A DNA stretch of 64,000 nucleotides from an uncultured Paracoccaceae bacterium (GTDB lineage: Bacteria; Pseudomonadota; Alphaproteobacteria; Rhodobacterales; Rhodobacteraceae): the NCBI GenBank assembly GCA_947499725.1, contig CANMPK010000001.1:744001-808000 (forward strand), in the 5' to 3' direction. Position 1 is the first letter of the stretch. Every line of letters begins with the position of its first letter. The position numbers were made by a program, and so were the translations under genes. This document shows, piece by piece, positions 1-9,935 of the stretch. The notes under the pieces were generated by a model. That model searched no databases, was not told the origin of the DNA, and worked only from the letters and a program-made list of their open reading frames with translations.

Positions 1-149
1 GCCAAGGAATTCAGAACAGGGCCAACGGTTTTGCGAGAAGGTTTTGCAACAACCTTCTGATGTTCTTGCAGAATGTCTTGAAGATCTTGTGCAGCAGAAA
101 GGGCGGGGAAGAGAACCACCGCCAGCACAAGGCTGAGTATTCGAAGCAT
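1..149 (-). CDS. urtB: Urea ABC transporter permease UrtB, N-terminal part (cut by window edge)
   Basis: Only the first 49 codons are present. They read MLRILSLVLAVVLFPALSAA followed by QDLQDILQEHQKVVAKPSRK, a signal-peptide-like start and the beginning of the periplasmic extension typical of UrtB, the inner-membrane permease of the urea importer. It follows urtA on the same strand after 63 bases, which is the usual urtA-urtB order. The ATG is at 149-147. The identification rests mainly on position after urtA and the N-terminal pattern; the transmembrane core lies outside the window. Confidence 0.75.
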   Translation of the reverse strand, partial: MLRILSLVLAVVLFPALSAAQDLQDILQEHQKVVAKPSRKTVGPVLNSL

Positions 150-177
150 TGGATTAAGCCGATCGCTCAAAAGTGGA

Positions 178-201
178 GGAGCGCCTGCAAACAGGCGCTC
201 C
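178..201 (-). terminator. Stable hairpin between urtA and urtB
   Basis: A perfect 10-bp inverted repeat (GGAGCGCCTG / CAGGCGCTCC, loop CAAA) begins 12 bases after the urtA stop codon. It has no U-run on the minus strand, so it is more likely a partial terminator or an mRNA-end stabiliser than a full stop. Such hairpins commonly keep the periplasmic binding protein transcript more abundant than the membrane genes behind it; that role is inferred here. Confidence 0.55.
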
Positions 202-212
202 CTTTAGTTGGA

Positions 213-1490
213 TTAGTAGTTGGACTTCAGCTGAACACAGGAGTTTGTTTCTGTGTTGAACATGCCGCAGCCCAGCTCTTTCCAGTCAGACTTCAGAACA
301 GCGGATGCTGGCAGGAAGTCTGTCCATGCATCGCCTGGAACTTCAGTTGTTTGAGAGATGATGTCGAACTGACCATCTGCTTGGATTTCACCAATCAGAA
401 CTGGCTTCGCCAGGTGGTGGTTCGGCAGCATAACCGCTGTACCGCCTGTCAGGTTCGGATACTCTTGGCCGTACATTGCTGTGCGCACTGCATCAACATC
501 TGTTGTGCCGGCTGCTTCAACCGCGTTCACCCACATGTTGAAGCCGATAAAGTGAGCTTCCATTGGGTCGTTTGTCACGCGGTCTTCACCAGCAAATGCT
601 TTCCATGCGTCGATGAATTCAGCGTTCACTTCAGTGTCTGCAGATTGGAAGTAGTTCCATGCCGCTAGGTGACCAACAAGGTTGGATGTGTCCAAGCCAG
701 ACAGCTCTTCTTCACCAACAGAGAAGGCAACCACTGGAATTTCGTCAGCAGAGATACCAGCCGCTGCCAGTTCCTTGTAGAAGCCGATATTTGCGTCGCC
801 GTTGATTGTAGAGATAACGCCAACGGACTTACCGTCTTCGCCCAGTGCAACAACGTCAGATACGATTGTTGCCCAGTCAGAGTGACCGAATGGTGTGTAG
901 TTCACGAAGATATCGTCCGCTGCGATACCTTTGTCTTGCAGGTACTGCTCTAGGATGTTGTTTGTTGTACGTGGGTACACATAGTCTGTGCCCAGCAGAG
1001 CGAATTTTTCAACGCCCAGTTCTTCCAAGAAGTAATCAACCGCTGGGATCGCCTGTTGGTTCGGCGCCGCACCTGTGTAGAAAACGTTTTTGGAGGATTC
1101 TTCGCCTTCATACTGAACAGGGTAGAACAGCAGGCCATTCAGTTCTTCGATGACCGGCAGAACAGATTTACGGGATACAGATGTCCAGTTGCCGAAGATT
1201 ACGTCAACTTCGTGTGTTGTCAGCAGCTCACGCGCTTTTTCAGCGAACAGTGGCCAGTCAGACGCCGGGTCCACAACAACAGGTTCGATTTCACAACCCA
1301 GAACACCACCAGCTGCGTTTTGCTTCTCAACAAGCATCAGCATCGTGTCTTTCAGAGTGGTTTCAGAAATCGCCATTGTACCGGACAAAGAGTGCAGAAC
1401 ACCCACTTTTACAGGGCAATCCGCCATTGCGACGCCAGCAGTCAGTGTCAAAGCCGCAGCGCTGGTTAGCATTGTGGAAATACGTTTCAT
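213..1490 (-). CDS. urtA: Urea ABC transporter substrate-binding protein UrtA
   Basis: 425-residue periplasmic urea-binding protein of the high-affinity urea importer UrtABCDE. Residues 1-23 (MKRISTMLTSAAALTLTAGVAMA) form a clear signal peptide. The mature part starts DCPVKVGVLHSLSGTMAISE, the conserved opening of the amide/urea-binding type I periplasmic proteins, and contains IFGNWTSVSRK and LLFYPVQYEGEE, both typical of UrtA. I chose the ATG at 1490 because it begins the signal peptide and has GGGGAGAG just upstream; a longer reading back to 1598 adds 36 residues unlike any signal. It diverges from the urease operon, so uptake and hydrolysis of urea sit side by side. Nitrogen control is likely but I did not find a clean sigma-54 promoter. 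Confidence 0.95.
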   Translation of the reverse strand: MKRISTMLTSAAALTLTAGVAMADCPVKVGVLHSLSGTMAISETTLKDTMLMLVEKQNAAGGVLGCEIEPVVVDPASDWPLFAEKARELLTTHEVDVIFGNWTSVSRKSVLPVIEELNGLLFYPVQYEGEESSKNVFYTGAAPNQQAIPAVDYFLEELGVEKFALLGTDYVYPRTTNNILEQYLQDKGIAADDIFVNYTPFGHSDWATIVSDVVALGEDGKSVGVISTINGDANIGFYKELAAAGISADEIPVVAFSVGEEELSGLDTSNLVGHLAAWNYFQSADTEVNAEFIDAWKAFAGEDRVTNDPMEAHFIGFNMWVNAVEAAGTTDVDAVRTAMYGQEYPNLTGGTAVMLPNHHLAKPVLIGEIQADGQFDIISQTTEVPGDAWTDFLPASAVLKSDWKELGCGMFNTETNSCVQLKSNY

Positions 1491-1906
1491 TAAGACTCTC
1501 CCCGCAGGGTAACCTTCCTTGCGGTTTAAGCCGCAACGGCATAGGTGTAACCCTGCAACAATTGTTGCAATTGGTGTGGCGGCTAATTCGAGGTCCAATT
1601 CGTTCGGCCGTCACACTTTCCTTTTCCCAAGATCAAATTGATATCCCTAGGGCTCTATTACGTAACGATCTTGATCGGGCTCAGGGCAATGCTTGGCTTA
1701 ATTTGACTTTAATCATTCGGGCGACTGATTAAAAATTGAGCAGTAATGTGAGGTTCTGCCCACTAATCGGGCGTGCGGATGTGAAAATATGTTAATTTTT
1801 GAGAATCATGATCACTTCCGCGCCGTCTTGATGAACCATGTGGCGGTAAACATAAGGCGGGAGGCAGAAGATCAATATCCAATCGAAATATCAATTTGAT
1901 CCCAGC
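1491..1906. promoter_or_regulatory. Divergent urtA / ureD intergenic region with hairpin and 16-bp palindrome
   Basis: No gene seen in these 416 bases. On the urtA side the leader holds a hairpin TTGCGG-TTTAAG-CCGCAA (1519-1536) and a perfect 16-bp palindrome TGCAACAATTGTTGCA (1554-1569), a plausible operator. AT-rich sequence at 1690-1800 could carry the promoters. Near the ureD end there is a strong Shine-Dalgarno-like GGGAGG at 1859-1864. No convincing sigma-54 (-24/-12) element was found on either strand by eye. Confidence 0.5.
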
Positions 1907-2701
1907 TTGGATCAGGTGCCCCGAGCGATTGGTGACCTACTGCTGTCTTCTAAGCCAGTTGCCGAGAATAGTGGTATCGAGACATATCGCGCCTCTGGCG
2001 CAATGAAGGTTTTGTTTCCACGTTCAGACGACCTTAGCGCTATTATGATAAACACATCCGGTGGCTTAACAGGCGGCGACCGGTTCGATATTTCCGCGCG
2101 AGCAGGCGCAGGAAGCCAAATGACGCTCACCACACAAGCGGCGGAGCGCGCTTATCGTTCTGCGCAAGGCGAAGCGCATATGCATAGTGTTTTAACCGTT
2201 GATGAAAACGCGCGCTTGAACTGGCTCCCTCAAGAACTGATCTTGTTTGACGGCTGCGCCTTAAACCGAAGCTTGAGCGTGGATATGGCTGACACTTCAG
2301 AGTTTCTATTGGTCGAGCCTGTGGTTTTCGGGCGTTTTGCCATGAAGGAACGGGTGCAGTCGGGCTCTTTCCAAGATCGGATCGAGATACGTCGTTGTGG
2401 AAAGCCAATCTACTTTGATGCGCTTTCGCTTCATGGCTACATGGCAGCGCATTTAAAGGGCAGGGCCATCGGACAGGGTGCAGGCGCAATGGCAAGTATT
2501 GTATTCGCGTCACCGCGTGCTGAAGCTCATCTGGAAATCGTACGCTCGCTCTTATCTACCCAAGGTGGCGCGTCTTTATTACGCCAAGACCTGCTGGCAA
2601 TTCGTATCGTTGCAGAAGACAGTTTCGAGCTTCGCAAATCTCTTTTACCCATTCTGGACCGGCTTACAGGCAATGCCTTGCCGACCTCTTGGAGACTATA
2701 A
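1907..2701 (+). CDS. ureD: Urease accessory protein UreD
   Basis: 264-residue UreD (UreH), the scaffold that binds apo-urease and with UreF and UreG delivers nickel to the active site. Recognisable segments are SGGLTGGDRF (residues about 51-60), TLTTQAAERAYRS and a C-terminal LPTSWRL, all standard in the family. The listed start is TTG at 1907, giving MDQVPRAIGDL. That codon has no Shine-Dalgarno sequence, while GGGAGG at 1859-1864 lies in front of an ATC at 1871 in the same frame, so translation may really begin upstream on a rare codon. The reading frame is closed by TAA at 1853. First gene of the urease operon; ureA follows after 3 bases. Confidence 0.93.
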   Translation: MDQVPRAIGDLLLSSKPVAENSGIETYRASGAMKVLFPRSDDLSAIMINTSGGLTGGDRFDISARAGAGSQMTLTTQAAERAYRSAQGEAHMHSVLTVDENARLNWLPQELILFDGCALNRSLSVDMADTSEFLLVEPVVFGRFAMKERVQSGSFQDRIEIRRCGKPIYFDALSLHGYMAAHLKGRAIGQGAGAMASIVFASPRAEAHLEIVRSLLSTQGGASLLRQDLLAIRIVAEDSFELRKSLLPILDRLTGNALPTSWRL

Positions 2702-2704
2702 AAC

Positions 2705-3007
2705 ATGAATTTAACCCCCAGAGAAAAAGACAAGCTATTGGTCGCAATGGCAGCAGAGGTCGCGCGCAAACGGCTTGCGCGTGGCGTAAAGCTGAACCAT
2801 CCGGAGGCGATTGCATTGATCACAGATGCAGTGGTTGAAGGCGCCCGCGATGGGCGTTCTGTGGCTGACATGATGCAGGCGGGCGCCGAGGTCATTACGC
2901 GAGAGCAATGCATGGCTGGCGTGCCAGAAATGATTCACGAAGTGCAAGTTGAAGCCACCTTTCCAGATGGCACAAAGCTTGTCACCGTACACAACCCAAT
3001 TCGCTAA
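2705..3007 (+). CDS. ureA: Urease subunit gamma UreA
   Basis: 100-residue gamma subunit of cytosolic nickel urease, which hydrolyses urea to ammonia and carbamate. The protein begins [12 protein letters not shown] and includes [20 protein letters not shown] and [18 protein letters not shown], the family signatures along its full usual length. It starts 3 bases after ureD and is followed, unusually for textbook urease operons, by a small membrane peptide gene before ureB. Separate UreA and UreB (not fused) is the common bacterial arrangement. Confidence 0.98.
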   Translation: MNLTPREKDKLLVAMAAEVARKRLARGVKLNHPEAIALITDAVVEGARDGRSVADMMQAGAEVITREQCMAGVPEMIHEVQVEATFPDGTKLVTVHNPIR

Positions 3008-3019
3008 GGAGCAATTAGA

Positions 3020-3193
3020 ATGAAATACGCATTACCACTTACCATTTTGGCCACTCCTGCGATTGCTCATAACGGCGCGCATCTGCATCCCCATGACAGT
3101 TCACTTTGGATGGTTGGCTTGGGACTGGTTGCTTTGTCCTGCGGCTTGGCCTTTGCCAAGTCTCGTTTGGCAATGTCTGAGAAAAGCCAATGA
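3020..3193 (+). CDS. Small histidine-rich membrane peptide inserted between ureA and ureB
   Basis: 57-residue open frame beginning [20 protein letters not shown]. Residues 1-16 look like a cleavable signal ending ...IA. A histidine cluster [10 protein letters not shown] (residues about 17-26) follows, and then one hydrophobic helix, [17 protein letters not shown] (about 30-46), with a short basic/polar tail. The ATG is preceded by AAGGAGCAATTAG, a good ribosome site. Its TGA overlaps the ureB ATG (ATGA at 3190-3193), so it is probably translationally coupled to ureB and real. A signal followed at once by a His cluster is also how HupE/UreJ nickel transporters begin, but here only one membrane span is left. 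A role in nickel handling is my inference; no defined family is recognised. Confidence 0.75.
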   Translation: MKYALPLTILATPAIAHNGAHLHPHDSSLWMVGLGLVALSCGLAFAKSRLAMSEKSQ

Positions 3194-3495
3194 TCCCTGG
3201 GGAAGTTTTCGCCGCAAACGGCGAGTTGGTTCTGAATGAGGGTGCAACGGCCATCACATTGATGGTCGCAAATACTGGTGATCGACCGGTTCAGGTTGGC
3301 AGCCACTATCATTTTGCAGAGACAAACCCAGCGCTCGATTTTGATCGCGAGGCGGCCTATGGGCTGCGCCTTGATATTGCATCCGGCACAGCAGTGCGCT
3401 TTGAGCCAGGGCAACGTCGTGAAGTACAGTTGATCCCGATTTCTGGCGGTCGAGTCGTGTATGGGTTTAATCAAAAAGTCATGGGAGCGCTCTGA
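3190..3495 (+). CDS. ureB: Urease subunit beta UreB
   Basis: 101-residue beta subunit of urease. It begins [18 protein letters not shown] and contains [19 protein letters not shown] and [17 protein letters not shown], the core signature of UreB, over the usual full length. Its ATG overlaps the stop of the preceding small peptide gene and its TGA overlaps the ureC ATG by one base, so synthesis of UreB and UreC is tightly coupled. UreB packs with UreA and UreC in the (UreABC)3 trimer. Confidence 0.98.
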   Translation: MIPGEVFAANGELVLNEGATAITLMVANTGDRPVQVGSHYHFAETNPALDFDREAAYGLRLDIASGTAVRFEPGQRREVQLIPISGGRVVYGFNQKVMGAL

Positions 3496-5207
3496 TGCCA
3501 GCAACCATTAAACGTTCTGACTATGCAGCGATGTTTGGCCCAACCGTGGGTGACAAGGTGCGCTTGGCGGATACAGACCTCATAATCGAGGTCGAAAAAG
3601 ATCTAACTGGCCCTTATGGCGAAGAAGTGAAATTCGGCGGTGGTAAGGTCATTCGCGATGGTATGGGGCAATCCCAAGTCACCCGTGCGGGTGGTGCAGT
3701 CGACACTGTTATTACCAACGCTTTGATCGTTGATCACAGCGGTATCTACAAAGCCGATGTTGGCCTAAAAGAAGGGCGCATTGCTGCGATTGGTAAAGCT
3801 GGCAACCCAGATACACAGCCCGGTGTGGATATCATTGTTGGCCCAGGGACCGAAGTTATCGCAGGCGAAGGGCGTATCCTGACCGCCGGTGGCTTTGACA
3901 GCCATATCCATTTCATCTGCCCGCAACAGATTGAGGATGCATTGCATTCCGGCCTAACCACGATGCTAGGCGGCGGAACAGGGCCTGCGCATGGCACCTT
4001 AGCGACGACATGTACGCCCGGACCGTGGCACATTGGTCGTATGTTGCAGGCCGCAGATGCTTTCCCGATGAACCTCGCATTTGCGGGTAAGGGCAATGCA
4101 AGCCTTCCGGCTGCTTTGGAAGAGCAGATCAAGGGCGGTGCTTGCGCCATGAAGTTGCACGAAGACTGGGGGACAACACCGGCGGCGATTGATTGCTGCC
4201 TGTCCGTGGCGGATGCGATGGACGTTCAGGTGATGATCCACACCGATACCCTGAACGAAAGTGGCTTCGTCGAAAACACAGTTGCGGCCATGAAGGGGCG
4301 CACAATCCACGCCTTCCACACCGAAGGCGCGGGGGGCGGCCATGCTCCTGATATTATTAAGATTTGCGGCGAAGATCACGTTTTGCCGTCTTCCACAAAC
4401 CCGACGCGTCCGTTTACAGTGAATACCATTGAAGAGCATCTTGATATGCTGATGGTTTGCCACCATTTGGACAAGTCGATCCCAGAAGATGTTGCCTTCG
4501 CAGAAAGCCGTATTCGTCGAGAAACGATTGCAGCCGAAGACATCCTGCATGACATGGGTGCCTTTAGCATTATTGCCTCAGACAGTCAGGCGATGGGGCG
4601 CGTGGGCGAAGTATTGATCCGCACATGGCAAACCGCTGACAAAATGAAAAAACAGCGTGGTCGCTTGGCCGAAGAGACAGGCGACAACGATAACTACCGC
4701 GTGCGTCGCTACGTTGCGAAGTACACCATCAATCCAGCTATTGCGCATGGGATTGCACATGAGATTGGTTCTATCGAACCAGGTAAACGTGCGGACTTGG
4801 TGCTTTGGAACCCAGCCTTCTTTGGGGTGAAGCCCGAGATGGTTTTGCTGGGCGGGACCATCGCTTGTGCGCAGATGGGAGATCCAAACGCATCTATTCC
4901 GACTCCACAACCGGTGTATTCGCGGCCAATGTTTGGCGCGTATGGTCGAAGTGTCGAGAATTCCGCGGTGACCTTTGTGTCTGAAGCAGCGGTTGCTGAA
5001 GGCGTCAGAGACAGTCTTGGCCTTGCGAAGCAAACGCTCGCTGTGATCAATACGCGCAATATTGGCAAAAAGGACCTTAAGCTGAATACCGCGACGCCTG
5101 AGGTCGAAGTAAACCCAGAAACCTACGAAGTGCGCGCGGACGGAGAGCTTTTGACCTGTCAGCCAGCCACAGAACTGCCAATGGCGCAGCGTTATTTCCT
5201 TTATTAA
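3495..5207 (+). CDS. ureC: Urease subunit alpha UreC (catalytic)
   Basis: 570-residue catalytic subunit holding the two-nickel centre. By offset of three from the Klebsiella enzyme I place the ligands at His137 and His139 (HIHF), the carbamylated Lys220 (MKLHEDWG), His249 ([11 protein letters not shown]), His275 and Asp363 (SDSQAMGR); the mobile flap Cys322-His323 is intact in MVCHHLD. All key residues are present, so the enzyme should be active once nickel is loaded. Length and N-terminus ([19 protein letters not shown]) match the family. It sits in the middle of the urease operon, one base overlapping ureB; ureE follows after 9 bases. Confidence 0.99.
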   Translation: MPATIKRSDYAAMFGPTVGDKVRLADTDLIIEVEKDLTGPYGEEVKFGGGKVIRDGMGQSQVTRAGGAVDTVITNALIVDHSGIYKADVGLKEGRIAAIGKAGNPDTQPGVDIIVGPGTEVIAGEGRILTAGGFDSHIHFICPQQIEDALHSGLTTMLGGGTGPAHGTLATTCTPGPWHIGRMLQAADAFPMNLAFAGKGNASLPAALEEQIKGGACAMKLHEDWGTTPAAIDCCLSVADAMDVQVMIHTDTLNESGFVENTVAAMKGRTIHAFHTEGAGGGHAPDIIKICGEDHVLPSSTNPTRPFTVNTIEEHLDMLMVCHHLDKSIPEDVAFAESRIRRETIAAEDILHDMGAFSIIASDSQAMGRVGEVLIRTWQTADKMKKQRGRLAEETGDNDNYRVRRYVAKYTINPAIAHGIAHEIGSIEPGKRADLVLWNPAFFGVKPEMVLLGGTIACAQMGDPNASIPTPQPVYSRPMFGAYGRSVENSAVTFVSEAAVAEGVRDSLGLAKQTLAVINTRNIGKKDLKLNTATPEVEVNPETYEVRADGELLTCQPATELPMAQRYFLY

Positions 5208-5216
5208 GACGGACCT

Positions 5217-5687
5217 ATGTCAGACTTACCAATCGCTCAAACATTGCACCGCGCCTTTGAAGGCGCGGCAGATACCTATGTGACCTTAGATTACGACGCG
5301 CGTTTTTTACGGCGCAAACGCCTCACAACTGCTGCTGGCTGGTCGTTTATCGTAGATCTTGAACAAACAACGTCATTAGAACATGGCGATGCTTTGCAAA
5401 CATCTGACGGGCAGCACGTTGAGGTGCGGGCTGCAGAGGAAGAGGTTTTGGTCATTACGGGCGAGAATTTGCCTCGCTTGGCTTGGCATGTTGGGAACCG
5501 GCACACCCCTTGCCAAATCGAAGGCGCGCGATTGTTAATTCAACGTGATCCAGTGATCAAACATATGTTGGAACACCTAGATGCCAAAATTTCGGAGGCT
5601 CTAGAACCATTCACCCCAGAAGGGGGCGCCTATGGCCACGGGCGAACGCATTCACATGATCATGGACATTCCGCACATGCCCACTGA
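5217..5687 (+). CDS. ureE: Urease accessory metallochaperone UreE
   Basis: 156-residue nickel chaperone that hands nickel to UreG during urease maturation. The N-terminal peptide-binding domain (to about residue 70) is followed by the metal-binding domain with AWHVGNRHTPCQIE and DPVIKHML, where the dimer-interface His is expected. The last 16 residues ([16 protein letters not shown]) contain seven histidines, a nickel-storage tail as in the Klebsiella protein but shorter. The gene overlaps the start of ureF, so part of the histidine tail is also read in the ureF frame. Confidence 0.95.
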   Translation: MSDLPIAQTLHRAFEGAADTYVTLDYDARFLRRKRLTTAAGWSFIVDLEQTTSLEHGDALQTSDGQHVEVRAAEEEVLVITGENLPRLAWHVGNRHTPCQIEGARLLIQRDPVIKHMLEHLDAKISEALEPFTPEGGAYGHGRTHSHDHGHSAHAH

Positions 5688-6324
5688 TTTACGGCTACTG
5701 ACTTTAACACAGTGGCTTTCCCCTTCGTTTCCTGTTGGATCCTTTGCCTATTCCCATGGGCTAGAAAGCGCGATCTCTGAAGGCTGGGTGAATGATGCAG
5801 ATAGCCTTTTCGGATGGCTTCAAGATATTCTACAACATGGCAGCGGACAGGCGGACGCGGCCTGGATCGCTTTGGCTTTTCAGTCATCATCTCTCAAAGA
5901 TGTGGAAAGTCTGAATGACTACGCAAGAGCATTCTCGGCATCCTTTGAACGATTGCGCGAAGGGGAAAGACAAGGGGCCGCTTTCGTACGCGTTGCCTCA
6001 GAGGTTTGGTCGTTAGACTTGCCCGACCTATTGCTGCCGATTGCTTTGGGGTATTCAGCCCAACAACAGAAACTGGATCTAGACGCGGTAACAGCGCTCT
6101 ATCTACAAGCGTTTCTCAGCAACCTCGCATCCGCAGCACAGCGCTTAATGCCGTTGGGGCAAACAGAGGCGCAAACCATTGTCGCTAGGTTAAACCCAGT
6201 TTGCCTTGACGTTGCAGAAATTGCCAAGACCATGGAAATGCGCGATATTTCAAGCAGTTGCTTTTTGTCAGATATCGCAGCAATGAAACACGAAACACTT
6301 CAGCCAAGGCTTTTCCAATCATGA
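5677..6324 (+). CDS. ureF: Urease accessory protein UreF
   Basis: 215-residue UreF, the GTPase-regulating partner in the UreD-UreF-UreG complex. The signature [23 protein letters not shown] is at the N-terminus, and the protein is all-helical, as expected. I place the start at ATG 5677 (MPTDLRLLT), the usual length; an in-frame ATG at 5632 has the better ribosome site (AGAAGGGGGCG) and would add 15 residues that overlap the UreE tail. The end overlaps ureG by the ATGA at 6321-6324. Confidence 0.93.
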   Translation: MPTDLRLLTLTQWLSPSFPVGSFAYSHGLESAISEGWVNDADSLFGWLQDILQHGSGQADAAWIALAFQSSSLKDVESLNDYARAFSASFERLREGERQGAAFVRVASEVWSLDLPDLLLPIALGYSAQQQKLDLDAVTALYLQAFLSNLASAAQRLMPLGQTEAQTIVARLNPVCLDVAEIAKTMEMRDISSSCFLSDIAAMKHETLQPRLFQS

Positions 6325-6941
6325 CCAAGATGAACGGCCCGCTTCGCGTGGGCATCGGTGGACCTGTAGGCGCAGGTAAAACAACCTTAACAGCGCGTTT
6401 GTCAGAAGCTTTGAAAGACAAGTTTTCAATCGGCGTCATTACAAATGACATCTACACCCAAGAAGATGCAGAGGCCTTAATGCGAATGCAGATCCTCCCA
6501 ATGGATCGCATTATTGGGGTAGAGACCGGCGGTTGCCCGCATACAGCCATTCGAGAAGATGCATCAATCAATCTCGCGGCGGTTGCTGAAATGCAAAAGC
6601 GTCACGATGACCTAGAGATCGTCTTGATTGAAAGTGGCGGCGATAATCTCTCAGCAACCTTTAGCCCTGAATTGGCGGACCTAACCATTTACGTAATTGA
6701 TGTGGCCGCTGGCGAAGAAATTCCGCGCAAAGGCGGGCCAGCACTGACGCGTTCAGATATTCTTGTGATCAACAAAACAGATCTGGCACCTTATGTCGGT
6801 GCGTCGCTTGATGTGATGAAACGAGATGCAACAGCCAATCGAGGTGGGCGACCTTTTGTGTTTGCTAGTCTTAAAGCCGCTGATGGTGTCCAAGATGTAT
6901 TGGATCATCTTGCCGATGTTTCGGGCTTGGACGTGCGTTAA
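6321..6941 (+). CDS. ureG: Urease accessory GTPase UreG
   Basis: 206-residue SIMIBI-class GTPase that drives nickel insertion into urease. The P-loop GPVGAGKT is at residues 14-21. The nickel-binding CPH motif lies in [15 protein letters not shown], and [10 protein letters not shown] is the G4 guanine-recognition motif. The ATG at 6321 overlaps the ureF TGA and gives the standard [14 protein letters not shown] start. Last gene of the urease operon. The convergent tRNA-Gly follows, and a hairpin terminator at 7084-7112 lies beyond it. Confidence 0.97.
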   Translation: MTKMNGPLRVGIGGPVGAGKTTLTARLSEALKDKFSIGVITNDIYTQEDAEALMRMQILPMDRIIGVETGGCPHTAIREDASINLAAVAEMQKRHDDLEIVLIESGGDNLSATFSPELADLTIYVIDVAAGEEIPRKGGPALTRSDILVINKTDLAPYVGASLDVMKRDATANRGGRPFVFASLKAADGVQDVLDHLADVSGLDVR

Positions 6942-6977
6942 TTTTTCACAAAACTGGTCGGAATTTTTTGAAGTGTC

Positions 6978-7051
6978 TGGAGCGGGTAACGGGAATCGAA
7001 CCCGTAACTAAAGCTTGGGAAGCTGCCGTGATACCTTTTCACCATACCCGC
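6978..7051 (-). tRNA. tRNA-Gly (anticodon CCC)
   Basis: 74-base cloverleaf on the minus strand, including an encoded CCA. The acceptor arms are GCGGGTA and TACCCGC with discriminator T. The T-arm is ACGGG-TTCGATT-CCCGT and the anticodon loop is TTCCCAA. The T-loop and anticodon loop are unambiguous; the anticodon stem has a weak outer pair. Confidence 0.95.
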
Positions 7052-7083
7052 TCTGCGCACTCGTTTAAGCCCGAAATGATCTA

Positions 7084-7112
7084 ACCGCAATAGGCACATT
7101 GCGGTGTTTTTT
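7084..7112 (+). terminator. Intrinsic terminator upstream of guaB
   Basis: Stem ACCGCAAT / ATTGCGGT (8 bp, 6-base loop) followed by GTTTTTT on the plus strand. It would stop transcripts of the urease operon after they pass the convergent tRNA-Gly, and so insulate guaB. Confidence 0.75.
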
Positions 7113-8723
<1,611 letters not shown>

Positions 8724-8724
<1 letters not shown>

Positions 8725-9881
8725 TGACACCTGCTGCGCGCGTTCAAACGGCGATTGAACTTTTAGATCGCATTGTCGCGGGCGCGCCAGCAGAAAAAAC
8801 GCTGACCGCTTGGGCACGTAATTCTCGTTTCGCGGGTTCAAAAGATCGGGCCGCGGTGCGAGACCATGTGTATGACGTCCTACGTTGCAAAAACACATGT
8901 GCCACATTGGGCGGGGGCCAAGATGGTCGCGCCTTGATGATTGGATTGCTTCGCTTTCACCAAGTTGACCTGAGCACGATTTTCACAGGTGCAAATTATG
9001 CGCCAAGCTCTCTGACCGATGCGGAGACAGCGGACAGACAGCTCGAAGCAGTTGTCGATTTGCCTGACTGGGCTGTCCCAAAGGCGAAGGCTGTGTTCAG
9101 CGCGCAATTTGTTGAAATCGAAGCGCTTATGAAACAACGTGCTCCGGTAATTTTGCGCGCCAATCTTCAGAAAACTACGCGCGCTGACGTGATTGACCTT
9201 TTGGCGCTGGATGGCATCACTGCTGAACCCCATAAGGCCAGTGCAAGCGCGCTGTCCGTTGTGGACGGGGCGCGTAAGGTCAAAAACAGCAGAGCCTATC
9301 AAACAGGTGAAGTTGAGCTGCAAGATGCATCTAGCCAAGCAGCCATTGATTTGCTTCCGCTGGAAAGCTGCACCACTGTTCTGGACTATTGCGCCGGGGG
9401 CGGTGGTAAGGTTTTGGCTATGGCTGGACGCCAAAAAGCTAAATATTTCGCCCATGACGCGATCGAAGCCCGTCTGCGCGATCTTCCGGTTCGTGCAAAA
9501 CGTGCTGGCGTTCCTATCACAACAATTTCGGGCAAAGATCTTGCACAGCAAACACCATTTGATTTGGTGTTTTGTGATGTGCCCTGTAGTGGCAGCGGAA
9601 CTTGGCGAAGGGACCCTGCAGGAAAGTGGGCGCTTCAACAACAAGACCTGAATGACCTTCTTGAGCTGCAAGCGAAGATCCTGCGTGAAGCGTCTGCTTA
9701 TGTTGCCAATGGCGGCTACTTAGGCTTTGCAACATGTTCCTATTTTGAAGAAGAAAACGAACAGCAAATTGAGCGTTTCTTAGCAGAAAATAAGGGCTGG
9801 AAAACAGTTTACCAAAAACGTTGGTCGCATTTGGATGACTGCGACGGTTTTTTTACGGCTCTTTTGCAAAAAGAGAGTTAA
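8724..9881 (+). CDS. RsmB/NOP-family SAM-dependent RNA m5C methyltransferase
   Basis: 385-residue class I methyltransferase of the RsmB/NOL1/NOP2 family. The SAM-binding motif DYCAGGGGK is at residues 221-229. The two cysteines of the m5C mechanism are Cys288 in DVPCSGSGTWRR and Cys338 in FATCSYFEEENEQ. The first 140 residues resemble the NusB-like N-terminal domain of RsmB but are divergent, so the exact target base (16S rRNA C967 in E. coli) is inferred. The ATG overlaps the guaB stop (TAATG). Confidence 0.88.
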
Positions 9882-9935
9882 GATCAACTCATTTGCCGCA
9901 TTAAGTTACGGTTTTGTTTACCTTTGATTACTTAG

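Noticed and set aside
1599-1760. Sigma-54/NtrC promoter for urtA
   Set aside because: No GG-N10-GC element in the right phase was found on the minus strand by eye; nitrogen control may still act through another site.
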